Shown here in pieces: positions 20,614-29,645 of a DNA stretch of 38,745 bases. A program made the translations under genes and the position numbers. The first letter of the stretch is position 1. Each line of letters starts with the position of its first letter. Under the pieces are notes generated by a model, which did no database searches, was not told the DNA's origin, and saw nothing but the letters and a program-made list of their open reading frames with translations. The stretch covers positions 1 to 38,745 of the IMG/VR virus record IMGVR_UViG_3300042569_002534, one strand, 5' to 3'. Source of the stretch: a virus.

Positions 20614-20880
20614 TTATGATTTAATTCCGGGCGTACTAGTCGCTGGTGGAATTACTGCTCCTGTTGGTGTGGTCGCAGTTTGTTGAACATTTGTGTTTGT
20701 TTGTTTTTTATCTTCGTCCTGATCCAATATATCCGCTATAGCTTTTAATACATTCTGATCTGTGACATTAGCCTTTTTTAATATTTCTGTGATAGCTAAT
20801 GTTTTTATATTAGAATTGGTTGGATTGGTTGTTTGATATTCATTAAGAAGATCAAAACACAATTGTTCGTATAATTTCAT
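20614..20880 (-). CDS. Hypothetical protein (88 aa)
   Basis: The start is set at ATG 20880 because a late octamer ends shortly upstream; the longer frame from 20919 begins above the promoter. Residues 1-55 are helical (MKLYEQLCFDLLNEY ... ITEILKKANVTDQNVLKAIADILDQ), the rest is a Thr/Pro/Gln-rich tail. It lies three bases before phoH. Function unknown. Confidence 0.6.
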   Translation of the reverse strand: MKLYEQLCFDLLNEYQTTNPTNSNIKTLAITEILKKANVTDQNVLKAIADILDQDEDKKQTNTNVQQTATTPTGAVIPPATSTPGIKS

Positions 20881-20885
20881 ATTAT

Positions 20886-20899
20886 CATTTATATTTATC
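20886..20899 (-). promoter_or_regulatory. Overlapping late octamers
   Basis: GATAAATA (20892-20899) overlaps TATAAATG (20886-20893) on the minus strand. The second lies five bases before ATG 20880, matching the recurrent spacing. Confidence 0.55.
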
Positions 20900-20935
20900 C
20901 TTTGTATCGAAATATTCAAAATGGGTCTTTAATAG

Positions 20936-20943
20936 GATAAATA
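20936..20943 (+). promoter_or_regulatory. Late promoter octamer of the sheath gene
   Basis: GATAAATA, 16 bases before ATG 20960; with the octamers at 20886-20899 it forms a divergent late promoter pair. This one leaves a short leader. Confidence 0.6.
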
Positions 20944-20959
20944 TTTTTATATCAAATTT

Positions 20960-23656
20960 ATGGCAACAACAATAATCCAATCACCAAGAACTATTGAATC
21001 ACCCGGTGTTCAAATCATAGAAACAGATTTGACCGCAAGATCATCAGATAGAGATCTTGTCCCAACTGCAGTCGTAACCGGATTTGCTTCACAAGGCCCT
21101 ACGGACGAAATAATCACCGTTAAAAGTACATCTGAATTTCAAAACATTTTCGGATTACCGCAAAACGCAGCAGAAAGATATTTGTGGCATACTGTAGATC
21201 AATTATTGGCTTCTGGGCCAGAAGTAAAAGTGACTAGACTTCCATACGGAGCTAACGGTGGCGACGGATCTCAAAATTATTATAGTGCATTGTTGTTCCC
21301 TGTATTGCCACACGGTACAGACTTATCTTCAGCTTCTGCTTATTACATATTGCCTCCCAAATCTATATTAATAAGTGACGGAGAATATGAAACTTACATT
21401 AAAGAAAATAATGTGAATTGGAATTCAAGTGTAGGGTATGTCAGTTCATTAAATGCACAGACATTTACGTTAAACACTTTAGTAGCTTCTAGTATTTTCT
21501 TAGATATTGTTACAGAATTAAATATTAATGATCCAGCGGATTTGGCGGACATTGAAACTTGGACAGAACCCGGTTGGTATACCCCGACAGTACCAAATAC
21601 CAATCAACATTATTTGACACGCAGTCTTTCCGATTATGATATCAATGGTATATTTATTGATAGATTGAAGGATTATATTAAATTGGATGTCAATAATAAA
21701 ACTGGTTTAACAAATCAACTCGGAAAATATCAAGGTGCTCCTACTGTTTGGGTTGATCAATTTACTACAGACTTTACTACAATAATTAATAATACAACAC
21801 CTTATGAAGATTATGTATCCGGAACAATTTCTGATGATATTGATTATAATTTAAAATACCATTCTTTAAGATCTGCAGAGTCATTTACTGTAAACAATTT
21901 AGAAGATATACATAAGGCTGGTATTGTTGTAGTAAACAAAGACAAGTTGGGTGTAAATGAATTGTATGAAGGGTTTTATATAGGCTTGACTGATAACTCA
22001 GACGATACACCAACTACAAATTTTGAATCTATTAAAGAGGTAAAAGCTGTTAATAATGTAAAGGAAAGCACTGGTTCTGGTGGCACAACGGTTTATACTC
22101 AAGATTTTATTTCTGTGCCTCAAAACAGATTAAGTTTCCCTCTTACAGAACCTTATTCAAGTTCATCATTTTCTAGTATATCAGAAAGAATCTCTAGATA
22201 TCCTTCTTATGATTTTTCTACTAGTGAATATGATGATTGTGTTAAACTTTTCTTATTCAAATTAAATACATCTGCAAATTTACCAGATGGTATTACACTC
22301 AATTACTCAACTGCAGAGGCATATGTTGGATCACTTAATAATAAGAGAACTCAAACTGACTCTAAAGGCGGAAAATTGGTAGCATTTAATTTAGAAACAA
22401 AATTAGAAAACAATGAAAGTTCTCGTATCAGATTAGCTATCAATCCTAATATTTCACAATCTAAGGATTGGACTGATATTTATGGCAAGGCAATAAAAAA
22501 GGTAAGAATAGCCGATGATACTAAAGCTTTATGGTCTGCTGGGTCTTATATCCAAACAACAGCTACACGAGATAAAAAAATTGGTAATCTTGAACTTAAA
22601 ATAGATCGTGCTTTAAAAATGTACGAACTTACAGAAAATGAAAATTCTAACATTGATGTAGTGTGTGAAGCTGGATTAGGTACTATTAACGCTGGTACAA
22701 AAGCAGCAGAACTTAGCTTGGCATCATTTGATGGTTCTTTTGATGATACAGTTTCTGTAGATACACTCAACTTAAAAACTGTGCCTAAAAATGAAGCATA
22801 TTATGATGTACCAGACGTTTTGAGGGATTCTTACTCTAGAATTGTTAATGTGTTTAGAAACTTTGCACAAAGTCGTAAAAACCATGTTTTTATAGCAGAT
22901 CCTTTAAGATATATATTCGTACAAGGTCGCAATTCCCGTGTAGATAGCAAAAAAGCATTTGATTTTGCTACAGACATATTTACACCGTTGCGTAATCTAT
23001 ACGGCAACACAGAAGGTTCCAGTTACATGACAGTTTATGCGAACTGGATTAGAAAGTATGATAATGCTTCTGACCAATTTGTATGGTTGCCTTCTTCTGG
23101 GTTTGCTGGGCGTGCACATTTCCATGCTAAAAACTTTAGACCATGGACAGCACCTGCTGGTTTCAACTACGGCAAATTACACGGAGTAAAAGAATTGGCT
23201 ATTAACCCGAATCAAAGACAGCGTGATATATTATATCGCAATTTCTTCAATCCTATAGTTGATTATCCTAGAGATGGAGTTGCTATTTACGGTCAAAAAA
23301 CATTTAGCCGTACAGAAAGTGCTTTTGATAGATTGAATGTTAGAAATCTTTTCTTACATTTAGAAAAACAAGTATCAAATACTTTAAACCAATTTGTGTT
23401 TGAACCTAACACCATTCCTACACGCAATCGTGTAGTTCTTCGTTTGACACCTTATTTTGAGGCAGCTAAACGTTACGAGGGTCTTTATGATTATCGCTTA
23501 ATTTGCGATGAAAGAAATAATACTTCTGAAGTAATAGATAACAATGAATTGAGATTGGCAGTATATATACAACCAGTCAGATCTGCAGAATTTATTCTTG
23601 CTGATTTCGTTGCTACTAGAACTGGTACCGATTTAGATGAATTGGTGGGAAATTAA
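20960..23656 (+). CDS. Tail sheath protein (T4 gp18-like)
   Basis: This subunit forms the contractile sheath around the tail tube. The N-terminus SPGVQIIETDLT...PTAVVTGFASQGPTDEIITVKS (about residues 13-54) and the C-terminal region (GVKELAINPNQRQRDILYRNFFNPIVDYPRDGVAIYGQKT, then NVRNLFLHLEKQVSNTLNQFVFEPN) are the usual sheath signatures. At 898 aa it is much longer than T4 gp18 (659 aa); the extra length lies in the middle, probably as surface-exposed insertions. It heads the late tail block. Confidence 0.95.
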   Translation: MATTIIQSPRTIESPGVQIIETDLTARSSDRDLVPTAVVTGFASQGPTDEIITVKSTSEFQNIFGLPQNAAERYLWHTVDQLLASGPEVKVTRLPYGANGGDGSQNYYSALLFPVLPHGTDLSSASAYYILPPKSILISDGEYETYIKENNVNWNSSVGYVSSLNAQTFTLNTLVASSIFLDIVTELNINDPADLADIETWTEPGWYTPTVPNTNQHYLTRSLSDYDINGIFIDRLKDYIKLDVNNKTGLTNQLGKYQGAPTVWVDQFTTDFTTIINNTTPYEDYVSGTISDDIDYNLKYHSLRSAESFTVNNLEDIHKAGIVVVNKDKLGVNELYEGFYIGLTDNSDDTPTTNFESIKEVKAVNNVKESTGSGGTTVYTQDFISVPQNRLSFPLTEPYSSSSFSSISERISRYPSYDFSTSEYDDCVKLFLFKLNTSANLPDGITLNYSTAEAYVGSLNNKRTQTDSKGGKLVAFNLETKLENNESSRIRLAINPNISQSKDWTDIYGKAIKKVRIADDTKALWSAGSYIQTTATRDKKIGNLELKIDRALKMYELTENENSNIDVVCEAGLGTINAGTKAAELSLASFDGSFDDTVSVDTLNLKTVPKNEAYYDVPDVLRDSYSRIVNVFRNFAQSRKNHVFIADPLRYIFVQGRNSRVDSKKAFDFATDIFTPLRNLYGNTEGSSYMTVYANWIRKYDNASDQFVWLPSSGFAGRAHFHAKNFRPWTAPAGFNYGKLHGVKELAINPNQRQRDILYRNFFNPIVDYPRDGVAIYGQKTFSRTESAFDRLNVRNLFLHLEKQVSNTLNQFVFEPNTIPTRNRVVLRLTPYFEAAKRYEGLYDYRLICDERNNTSEVIDNNELRLAVYIQPVRSAEFILADFVATRTGTDLDELVGN

Positions 23657-23678
23657 TTCAATAAAATAATAATTTAAG

Positions 23679-23686
23679 GATAAATA
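23679..23686 (+). promoter_or_regulatory. Late promoter octamer
   Basis: GATAAATA, six bases before ATG 23693 of the tube gene. A separate promoter fits the high demand for tube protein. Confidence 0.65.
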
Positions 23687-23692
23687 ATACAT

Positions 23693-24232
23693 ATGGCTGG
23701 AATACTCAATCAACAAGGCATAGCTAATTTCTACGATGTAGCTTCTAGAAAAGATTTCTTTAGACAAAATCTTTTTAGAGTAATCAACTTCGGAGGAGCC
23801 AATTTCTTTAGTCAAGACGATTTGCTCTATATTGAATCTGCTACATTACCTAGCAAATCAATCAACAACGTTGCGGTCCCTTACATGGGTCTTTCTTTCA
23901 ACGTGCCCGGAACCGTGCAATATCCTAATAGCAACAACTGGTCTGTACAGATGCGTATGCCTGCAGATTTAAGCATACGTGATAAAATGGAAGACTGGAT
24001 GACTAGTATTTTTGATGATCGTTCTAGTACTGGTAATTATGGCATACCCTCTGGTGATGAAGGTGTAACTACATTGCTTCTTTTGGATAAAAGAGGAGCA
24101 ACTATACGCACTTATGACTTATTTGGTTGTTATATAACTACTTTGGGTGACATGACTTTAAATGTTACTACAGCCGGTGAGATAGTTACAGTGCCAGCCA
24201 CTATAGCATATCAATACTGGAGAGTACGTTAA
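23693..24232 (+). CDS. Tail tube protein (T4 gp19-like)
   Basis: The 179-aa length is close to T4 gp19 (163 aa). NFGGANFFSQDDLLYIESATLPSKSINNVAVPYMGLSFNVPGTVQYP (about residues 32-78, seen in pieces) and the C-terminal IAYQYWRVR match gp19-type tube proteins, which stack as hexameric rings inside the sheath. Location directly after the sheath gene supports the call. Confidence 0.9.
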   Translation: MAGILNQQGIANFYDVASRKDFFRQNLFRVINFGGANFFSQDDLLYIESATLPSKSINNVAVPYMGLSFNVPGTVQYPNSNNWSVQMRMPADLSIRDKMEDWMTSIFDDRSSTGNYGIPSGDEGVTTLLLLDKRGATIRTYDLFGCYITTLGDMTLNVTTAGEIVTVPATIAYQYWRVR

Positions 24233-24246
24233 TACTAGTTTGTTGA

Positions 24247-24254
24247 GATAAATA
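24247..24254 (+). promoter_or_regulatory. Late promoter octamer
   Basis: GATAAATA, five bases before ATG 24260. Confidence 0.65.
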
Positions 24255-24259
24255 ATCAT

Positions 24260-24979
24260 ATGGTGTATCCTACTTCAGGACCGTATGAGACATATGTTCA
24301 ATTGCTATCTGAATGGCCCACTGCACTGGCTTCTGCCAGTCAGTGGTTCATGTGGTTTGATTTAAGTCAAATAAGTTTACTGAGATCAGACATACAAAAA
24401 AAATTACAATCTAAAGAAAGTGTATTGGGCCCAGCGGGATGGCAATTAAATAAAAACACTCTCGATACATTAGTAGACTGGAAATTACAGTTGAATGCGG
24501 ATCAATTAATGGGATGTGTTTTTGCTAAACAAGTCAATTTGCCAGGAGACGGATTTGATGCTGGTAATAACGGATTAGATTACGGAGGTTATACAGCACC
24601 TGCCACTTCAAATTCTCGAAGTAAATATTCAAAATTAAATATTACATTTGTGGAAAACAATGCATCTTTTGTTGATTTTGTAATAAAACCTTGGTTGGTG
24701 CTGTCTTCCTATTACGGGCTAGTTTCAAGACCGTATAACAGTATCAAAAATGTAAAATGTTCTTGGTGCGACATATGTTTTTTGTCGCGCACATACGCAG
24801 GAATGGCACCGGCTGTAAGGAAAATTTATAGGTTTACTAATTTGGTTCCAGTGAGTATACAGGGAGAACAATATTCTTACATGACAGATGATATGAAATA
24901 CACATCTGTGGATTTTGTATATGATCAATATTATATACAAGATGCTAATACGCCTGGTTTATTATACGATCAGCGATAA
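24260..24979 (+). CDS. Tail-tube-fold or tube-associated protein (239 aa)
   Basis: The second half (ITFVENNASFVDFVIKPWLVLSSYYGLVSRP, about residues 127-157; later RFTNLVPVSIQGEQYSYMTDDMKYTSVDFVYDQYYI, about 190-225) has the strand pattern of the gp19/gp48/gp54 tube fold. The first half is unique. A CSWCDIC motif (about 166-172) adds three closely spaced cysteines. Its position between the tube and baseplate genes fits a tube-end or baseplate-junction role. Confidence 0.6.
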   Translation: MVYPTSGPYETYVQLLSEWPTALASASQWFMWFDLSQISLLRSDIQKKLQSKESVLGPAGWQLNKNTLDTLVDWKLQLNADQLMGCVFAKQVNLPGDGFDAGNNGLDYGGYTAPATSNSRSKYSKLNITFVENNASFVDFVIKPWLVLSSYYGLVSRPYNSIKNVKCSWCDICFLSRTYAGMAPAVRKIYRFTNLVPVSIQGEQYSYMTDDMKYTSVDFVYDQYYIQDANTPGLLYDQR

Positions 24980-24982
24980 TTA
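24975..24982 (+). promoter_or_regulatory. Possible late octamer (variant)
   Basis: GATAATTA differs at one position from GATAAATA but keeps the five-base gap to ATG 24988. Confidence 0.35.
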
Positions 24983-24987
24983 AACGT

Positions 24988-25875
24988 ATGGAATATTATC
25001 CATATGCTTTACAATTTCCTTTCTCTAAAACAATTTTAAATTTTAGAGAATTAACTTGTTACGAACAGTCTGTATTGTCTAAAATTAATATAACTTTACC
25101 GCCATCTCAAGAATATCGAACAGATTATCAAGAGGTTTTATTGGAATTGTTTCAATCAACTCTTAAAAACAAAAACAATATCAATGATTTGGATATTGTA
25201 GAATTTTTAATGTTCGCTGTTCGGTTGAGAGCAGTTTCTATAGGTTCTTTTTTAGAATTTACTGTGGGAGATGAAGAAGAAAAAAGGAAAAAAATAAAAT
25301 TTGATTTATATAGTTTATTAAAAAATATATATGATATAGGCCAAATAATATATGATTTTGACTCTATAGAGAGTGACGATGTTGAAGTTAAATTAAAATG
25401 GCCGGATTTAAAAGGAGAATTTCACTTTTTAAGTTTGATATCAAAGGATAACACAGAAAAATTTTTATCTACAATGTGTGAATTTGTTGAGTATTTAAAA
25501 ATTAAAGGACAGATGTTTAATTTTAAATCTTTCGGAATTAAAGAAAGGGGGGAATTGTTTGATTTATTGCCCGTATCTGTAAAAAATATGATTCAAACAA
25601 ATATCATTTCTCTTTTGCAAAAAATATCAGAGATGCCTTTATTTGAATTACAAGAGTTTGAAAGTTATAAATTTGAATTTTATAATTCAACCATACAAGA
25701 CATAATACGTTTTATTTTCGCCAATGATGAAAACAGTTTAATGATAGAAAATATTTTTTTATTAAACAAGGGATTTACTATAACAGACATAGATAAAATG
25801 TCTCCAGTAATGAAACAAAACTATATAAATCATTTTATAGAACAGGATAATAATAAGAATAGTGAAGTGCAATAA
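24988..25875 (+). CDS. Baseplate hub assembly protein, gp26/gp51-like
   Basis: The start ALQFPFSKTILNFRELTCYEQSVLSKIN (about residues 7-34) and the body (PVSVKNMIQTNIISLLQKIS, FYNSTIQDIIRFIF) resemble the T4 baseplate protein family covering gp26 and gp51 (Pfam T4_baseplate). It forms an adjacent pair with the next gene, as gp51 and gp26 are neighbours in T4. In T4 these are required for hub assembly. Which of the two T4 proteins it corresponds to cannot be told. Confidence 0.6.
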   Translation: MEYYPYALQFPFSKTILNFRELTCYEQSVLSKINITLPPSQEYRTDYQEVLLELFQSTLKNKNNINDLDIVEFLMFAVRLRAVSIGSFLEFTVGDEEEKRKKIKFDLYSLLKNIYDIGQIIYDFDSIESDDVEVKLKWPDLKGEFHFLSLISKDNTEKFLSTMCEFVEYLKIKGQMFNFKSFGIKERGELFDLLPVSVKNMIQTNIISLLQKISEMPLFELQEFESYKFEFYNSTIQDIIRFIFANDENSLMIENIFLLNKGFTITDIDKMSPVMKQNYINHFIEQDNNKNSEVQ

Positions 25876-25886
25876 TAAACACCAAT

Positions 25887-25894
25887 AATAAATA
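25887..25894 (+). promoter_or_regulatory. Late promoter octamer
   Basis: AATAAATA, seven bases before ATG 25902. Confidence 0.5.
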
Positions 25895-25901
25895 TAAAAA
25901 A

Positions 25902-26717
25902 ATGAGCCAAGAAAATACTGTTACTAATTTTAATGATATTCTTAAAAATTTAAAAGATTTAACTAATACATTCGTAGTAGAAGCGTATGTGCCTTCTTTA
26001 GGAAGTTCTTTGACCTTCAAGGAATTAAACGCTAAACAACAAAAACTTTTATTAGAAACTCTGGCAGATGATTCTTTATATAAAACACAATTTGCTAAAC
26101 AATTCCATAATATATTAAAAGAAAATATTGTGTCTAATTTTGACATAAATTCTTTGTCAGTTTTTGATAAAATATTTATTGGTATAAGTTTACGTAATAA
26201 AATTTCTAATAAATATAATGTTGCATTTAACGAAAATCCATTATATTCGGAAGAAATAATTTTGGAAAATGTTTTGAACAATTTTAAAAATTATAAACAA
26301 CCTAAAACAGAACAGATTAAAATTGTTAAAAATGATGCAGAAATATGCGTAGAATTATCGGTGCCTTCAATAATAATTGAATCAAAATACGAAGAAGAAT
26401 TGTATACAAATTACAAAAAAGTAGAAGATATTAAGGATCCTAAAGAAGTGGGCAATATATTATCAAATGCCTTTATAGGAGAAATATCAAAATATATTTC
26501 AAAAATAATATTTTCAGGGCAGGAAGTAGAATTCAATAATTTGACTGTACTGCAAAGAATAAGACTAACGGAGCAATTGACCGGAGATATCATTCAAAAC
26601 ATTTTGACCAAGATTACGGAGTGGAAAGAATCGGTTAATTCATTCATTACTGTAGAATCTTCAGATAAAAAATATACTAAAGTTTTAAGTTTAGATAATT
26701 TATTATTTTTATCATAA
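25902..26717 (+). CDS. Baseplate hub assembly protein, gp26/gp51-like (second copy)
   Basis: VVEAYVPSLGSSLTFKELNAKQQKLLLETL (about residues 25-54) is the hallmark of the T4_baseplate family (PSL..F.L..KQ.K.LL), and the end has FSGQEVEFNNLTVLQRIRLTEQLTGDIIQNILTKI (about 206-240). It is similar in layout to the upstream gene, so the two are likely ancient paralogues, like gp26 and gp51 of T4. Confidence 0.65.
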   Translation: MSQENTVTNFNDILKNLKDLTNTFVVEAYVPSLGSSLTFKELNAKQQKLLLETLADDSLYKTQFAKQFHNILKENIVSNFDINSLSVFDKIFIGISLRNKISNKYNVAFNENPLYSEEIILENVLNNFKNYKQPKTEQIKIVKNDAEICVELSVPSIIIESKYEEELYTNYKKVEDIKDPKEVGNILSNAFIGEISKYISKIIFSGQEVEFNNLTVLQRIRLTEQLTGDIIQNILTKITEWKESVNSFITVESSDKKYTKVLSLDNLLFLS

Positions 26718-26737
26718 TCTCAATAATCGTCTAGACG

Positions 26738-26745
26738 TATAAATA
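26738..26745 (+). promoter_or_regulatory. T4-type late promoter octamer
   Basis: Perfect TATAAATA, five bases before ATG 26751 of the tape measure gene. Confidence 0.7.
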
Positions 26746-26750
26746 TTAAT

Positions 26751-29645
26751 ATGTCTGGTCAAGAATTTGATGATTTTTTAAATAAGTTTGTAAAATTAGG
26801 AGAGCCTATTAAGGCAGAAAAATTTTTACTCAATTTATTGGTTGGAGAAGATCAGACGGATATTTTAAGGCAAGATTTTAAAAGTAAATTTTTATTACCC
26901 CTTTTCAATAAAATGGAATCCTTTAAAGAAGGATTAGTTAAAAATAGAGAAGAGGCGGATAAAATATCGGAAGAATTAATTTCTTTAAAGGAAGAAATTA
27001 AAAAAGGTAAACAACAATTTTTACCTCAAAAGGATATTGCAGTTCCAGTTGTTGGCGAGAACAAAACACCAACAATCTCATCTACTCCATTAACTCAAGA
27101 AAAAACAGAACCTGTCAAAGATTTAAATTTTCTTTCTAAATACATTGACAACAAAGATACATCAAAAAAATTAACTGATATATCTAATATATTATACAAA
27201 AATTCAGAAAGTAATATTAAAAATTTACAGAATTTGGTAGAAAAAATATCTACCAACAAAACAAATTCAGTTCAAGAAATAGGTCAAGAACAGAAAACAT
27301 TAGGACCTAAAGAAACTGTCATATCGTTTTCTGCTTCAACTAATGATTTTATATCCAACAAAATAAATGAAATTATAAAAGGAGAAGATAAAAAAGAATT
27401 AGATAATGTAGTAATACAAGATCAACGACCTAAGGGTGGGATAATGGATTTTATCACTGGTCTAGTAACCGGTTTACCTGCATTATTAGCCGCTGTGGGT
27501 GGTGCTACTGTTCTTGCTGGTATGTTTTGGCCTGAAATAAAAAAGTTTATAGGAGATAAATTTGGTGATAAAGCAGCCGAAGTTTTTGGACAATTGCAAG
27601 GAACTGTTAACGCTATTGGTAAATTTTTTACAATAGGAGGATTACAATTAAAATTTGGTGGCATGTTTAAAAATGTCGGAGAACTTCTGGGAAGAATGGG
27701 AGACGATTTAATTAATTCTTTCAAAGGTATTTTTCTCGGATTAGCAGATGAAGGCGCAGAAGGAGCTGCAAAAGGCGCAGCTGCCGCTATAACTAAAGGA
27801 GGGATGTTTAAAGGAATTTTAAAAGGAGCTGCTGGTGCTATCTTAAAGGGAACTTCAAAAGTTGTTCTTAAAGGGATTCCTTTAATAGGTGCTTTAATAA
27901 GTTTTGCAGATGCTTATGGCAGATTTAAAGAAGGTAACATAATACAAGGAACTATAGATATAGCAGCTGGGTTGACTGGATTAATACCAGGTCTGGGTAC
28001 GCCTATCTCCATTGGCTTGAGTCTTTTAAATGCATTTATAGATACTCGAGGAGAAAATAAAGAAGAAGTAAAGCAACAAAGTATAAACATTAGTAGTATG
28101 CTTTTAAAAGGTGTTGGAATGTTTGCTAAAGTGGGAAGTAAATTAAAATTTTTACCGCTCATTGGCACTGTAATGAGTTTTGCAAGTGCTTGGGATCGTT
28201 TTAAAAATGGAGAAGTTATAAAGGGTGTATTAGATGTGGCGTCTGGTATTGCTGGGCTATTCCCTGGTGTCGGTACAGCTTTGTCTATTGGTGTCGGAGC
28301 ACTCAATGCATTTTTAGATTACCAAGAAGAAAAAAGTGGATTTGCTTCTACTTCTGTTATGTTGGGAAGTTGGGTTAAAGGTTTGTGGGATTGGGCAAAA
28401 AATACAAGTTTTGTTAAAACAATATTAAATTTAACAGAGGGTATTACAGATATGTTATCGCCCTCAAATATGCGCAAAGGTTTAGAAACATTAAATCAAG
28501 TACCTTATTTTGGTTCTTTTGCTGGAGTATTGTTGAGTATTGTAGATTCATTTCAAACTACAACAGATGCTAACGGAAACAAAAAAACTAATTTTTCTTT
28601 TACATCTTTGGCTAATAATTTAAAGAAAAATATATTTAAAAATATGTCTGCTCTTATACCAGAAGGTATGGGTATACGTAAATGGTTTGCGGAATTATTG
28701 GGAGTAGACTATAATCAAAATGACGACACAGAATCACAGAAGCCTATAGCAACTGTACCTAAGAGAGAGTTATCTAAAGTTGAAAAACAAGTTATTAAAA
28801 ATCTTCCTACTGAATATAATGAAGAAGATCATAATAAGGTACAAGAAGAAGGCAAAACTAATATAGCACGGCGCAAAGAAATAGATTCTAAACTAGAAAC
28901 TTTAAAAAATTCAACGATTCAAACCCCAGAAGATAAAGCAGATATTAAACGTTTAGAACAAGAAAAGAACATTTTGATGGAAGATCAAATGGCGAGAAGT
29001 TATAAGGCTAAACGTTATAAAGAACTTAAAGACGGGTCTAAGATTACAACTACAGAAGATTATGGCATAACTGCAGAAAGTGAGAAAGCAGATCTAGAGA
29101 AAGAAATACAAGGTTTAGAAGGCCAAATAAAAAAATTAAAAAGCGAAAGAGGATTTAGCAGAGATGAGGGTGCTAAAAATAAAGTAAAAGAATTAAACGA
29201 TAAAATTAACGAATTAAAAACCCCAAGTATTCCTATATTGGATGGTTCTAAAGGTGTAGATTTGTTTTCTGATGCTATTAAATATAGTTCCTTGTCTAAA
29301 CAATTTAATTCTTTAACGTATCAATCACCAAATTCTCTAGATAATTTTTCTATTAGACCATCACAAGACGATCACTTATTTGCCATGAAAAAAGGTGGTG
29401 CTATAGATAATACATTTAAAGATTTAAAAGCCGCTTTGGATGTATTATCTTTTAACATAACAAATCTTATTAAAACAAATTCTCAAAATCAACAACAAAT
29501 ACAACCTCAACAACCTATTATAGTAAATAATAATTCTACAGAAAAATCATTTGATGATCATATTAAATTTTCTGCAGATAGGGATGAAATATGCTATAGT
29601 AGGTTAGAGTGGGTTAGAGATAATGCTTACACAAGAATAATATGA
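26751..29645 (+). CDS. Tape measure protein (T4 gp29-like position)
   Basis: This 964-aa protein has an N-terminal helical part (1-200), a hydrophobic Gly/Ala-rich centre, and a charged coiled coil at about 700-830 (KSERGF..NKVKELNDKINELK), the usual tape measure layout. It determines tail length and may be ejected with the DNA. The centre includes two related segments 92 residues apart (from about 376 and 468), each with PLIG, SFA, RFK, PG-GT, SIG and LNAF; 31 of 56 positions agree by eye. Its place between gp26/51-like and gp48/54-like genes matches gp29 in T4. Confidence 0.75.
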   Translation: MSGQEFDDFLNKFVKLGEPIKAEKFLLNLLVGEDQTDILRQDFKSKFLLPLFNKMESFKEGLVKNREEADKISEELISLKEEIKKGKQQFLPQKDIAVPVVGENKTPTISSTPLTQEKTEPVKDLNFLSKYIDNKDTSKKLTDISNILYKNSESNIKNLQNLVEKISTNKTNSVQEIGQEQKTLGPKETVISFSASTNDFISNKINEIIKGEDKKELDNVVIQDQRPKGGIMDFITGLVTGLPALLAAVGGATVLAGMFWPEIKKFIGDKFGDKAAEVFGQLQGTVNAIGKFFTIGGLQLKFGGMFKNVGELLGRMGDDLINSFKGIFLGLADEGAEGAAKGAAAAITKGGMFKGILKGAAGAILKGTSKVVLKGIPLIGALISFADAYGRFKEGNIIQGTIDIAAGLTGLIPGLGTPISIGLSLLNAFIDTRGENKEEVKQQSINISSMLLKGVGMFAKVGSKLKFLPLIGTVMSFASAWDRFKNGEVIKGVLDVASGIAGLFPGVGTALSIGVGALNAFLDYQEEKSGFASTSVMLGSWVKGLWDWAKNTSFVKTILNLTEGITDMLSPSNMRKGLETLNQVPYFGSFAGVLLSIVDSFQTTTDANGNKKTNFSFTSLANNLKKNIFKNMSALIPEGMGIRKWFAELLGVDYNQNDDTESQKPIATVPKRELSKVEKQVIKNLPTEYNEEDHNKVQEEGKTNIARRKEIDSKLETLKNSTIQTPEDKADIKRLEQEKNILMEDQMARSYKAKRYKELKDGSKITTTEDYGITAESEKADLEKEIQGLEGQIKKLKSERGFSRDEGAKNKVKELNDKINELKTPSIPILDGSKGVDLFSDAIKYSSLSKQFNSLTYQSPNSLDNFSIRPSQDDHLFAMKKGGAIDNTFKDLKAALDVLSFNITNLIKTNSQNQQQIQPQQPIIVNNNSTEKSFDDHIKFSADRDEICYSRLEWVRDNAYTRII

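Noticed and set aside
20881-20919. Longer N-terminus of the 88-aa minus gene
   Set aside because: It would start upstream of the overlapping late octamers at 20886-20899.
27422-28306. Minus-strand open frames within the tape measure gene
   Set aside because: Proline- and serine-rich shadows of the Gly/Leu-rich plus frame, without start signals.
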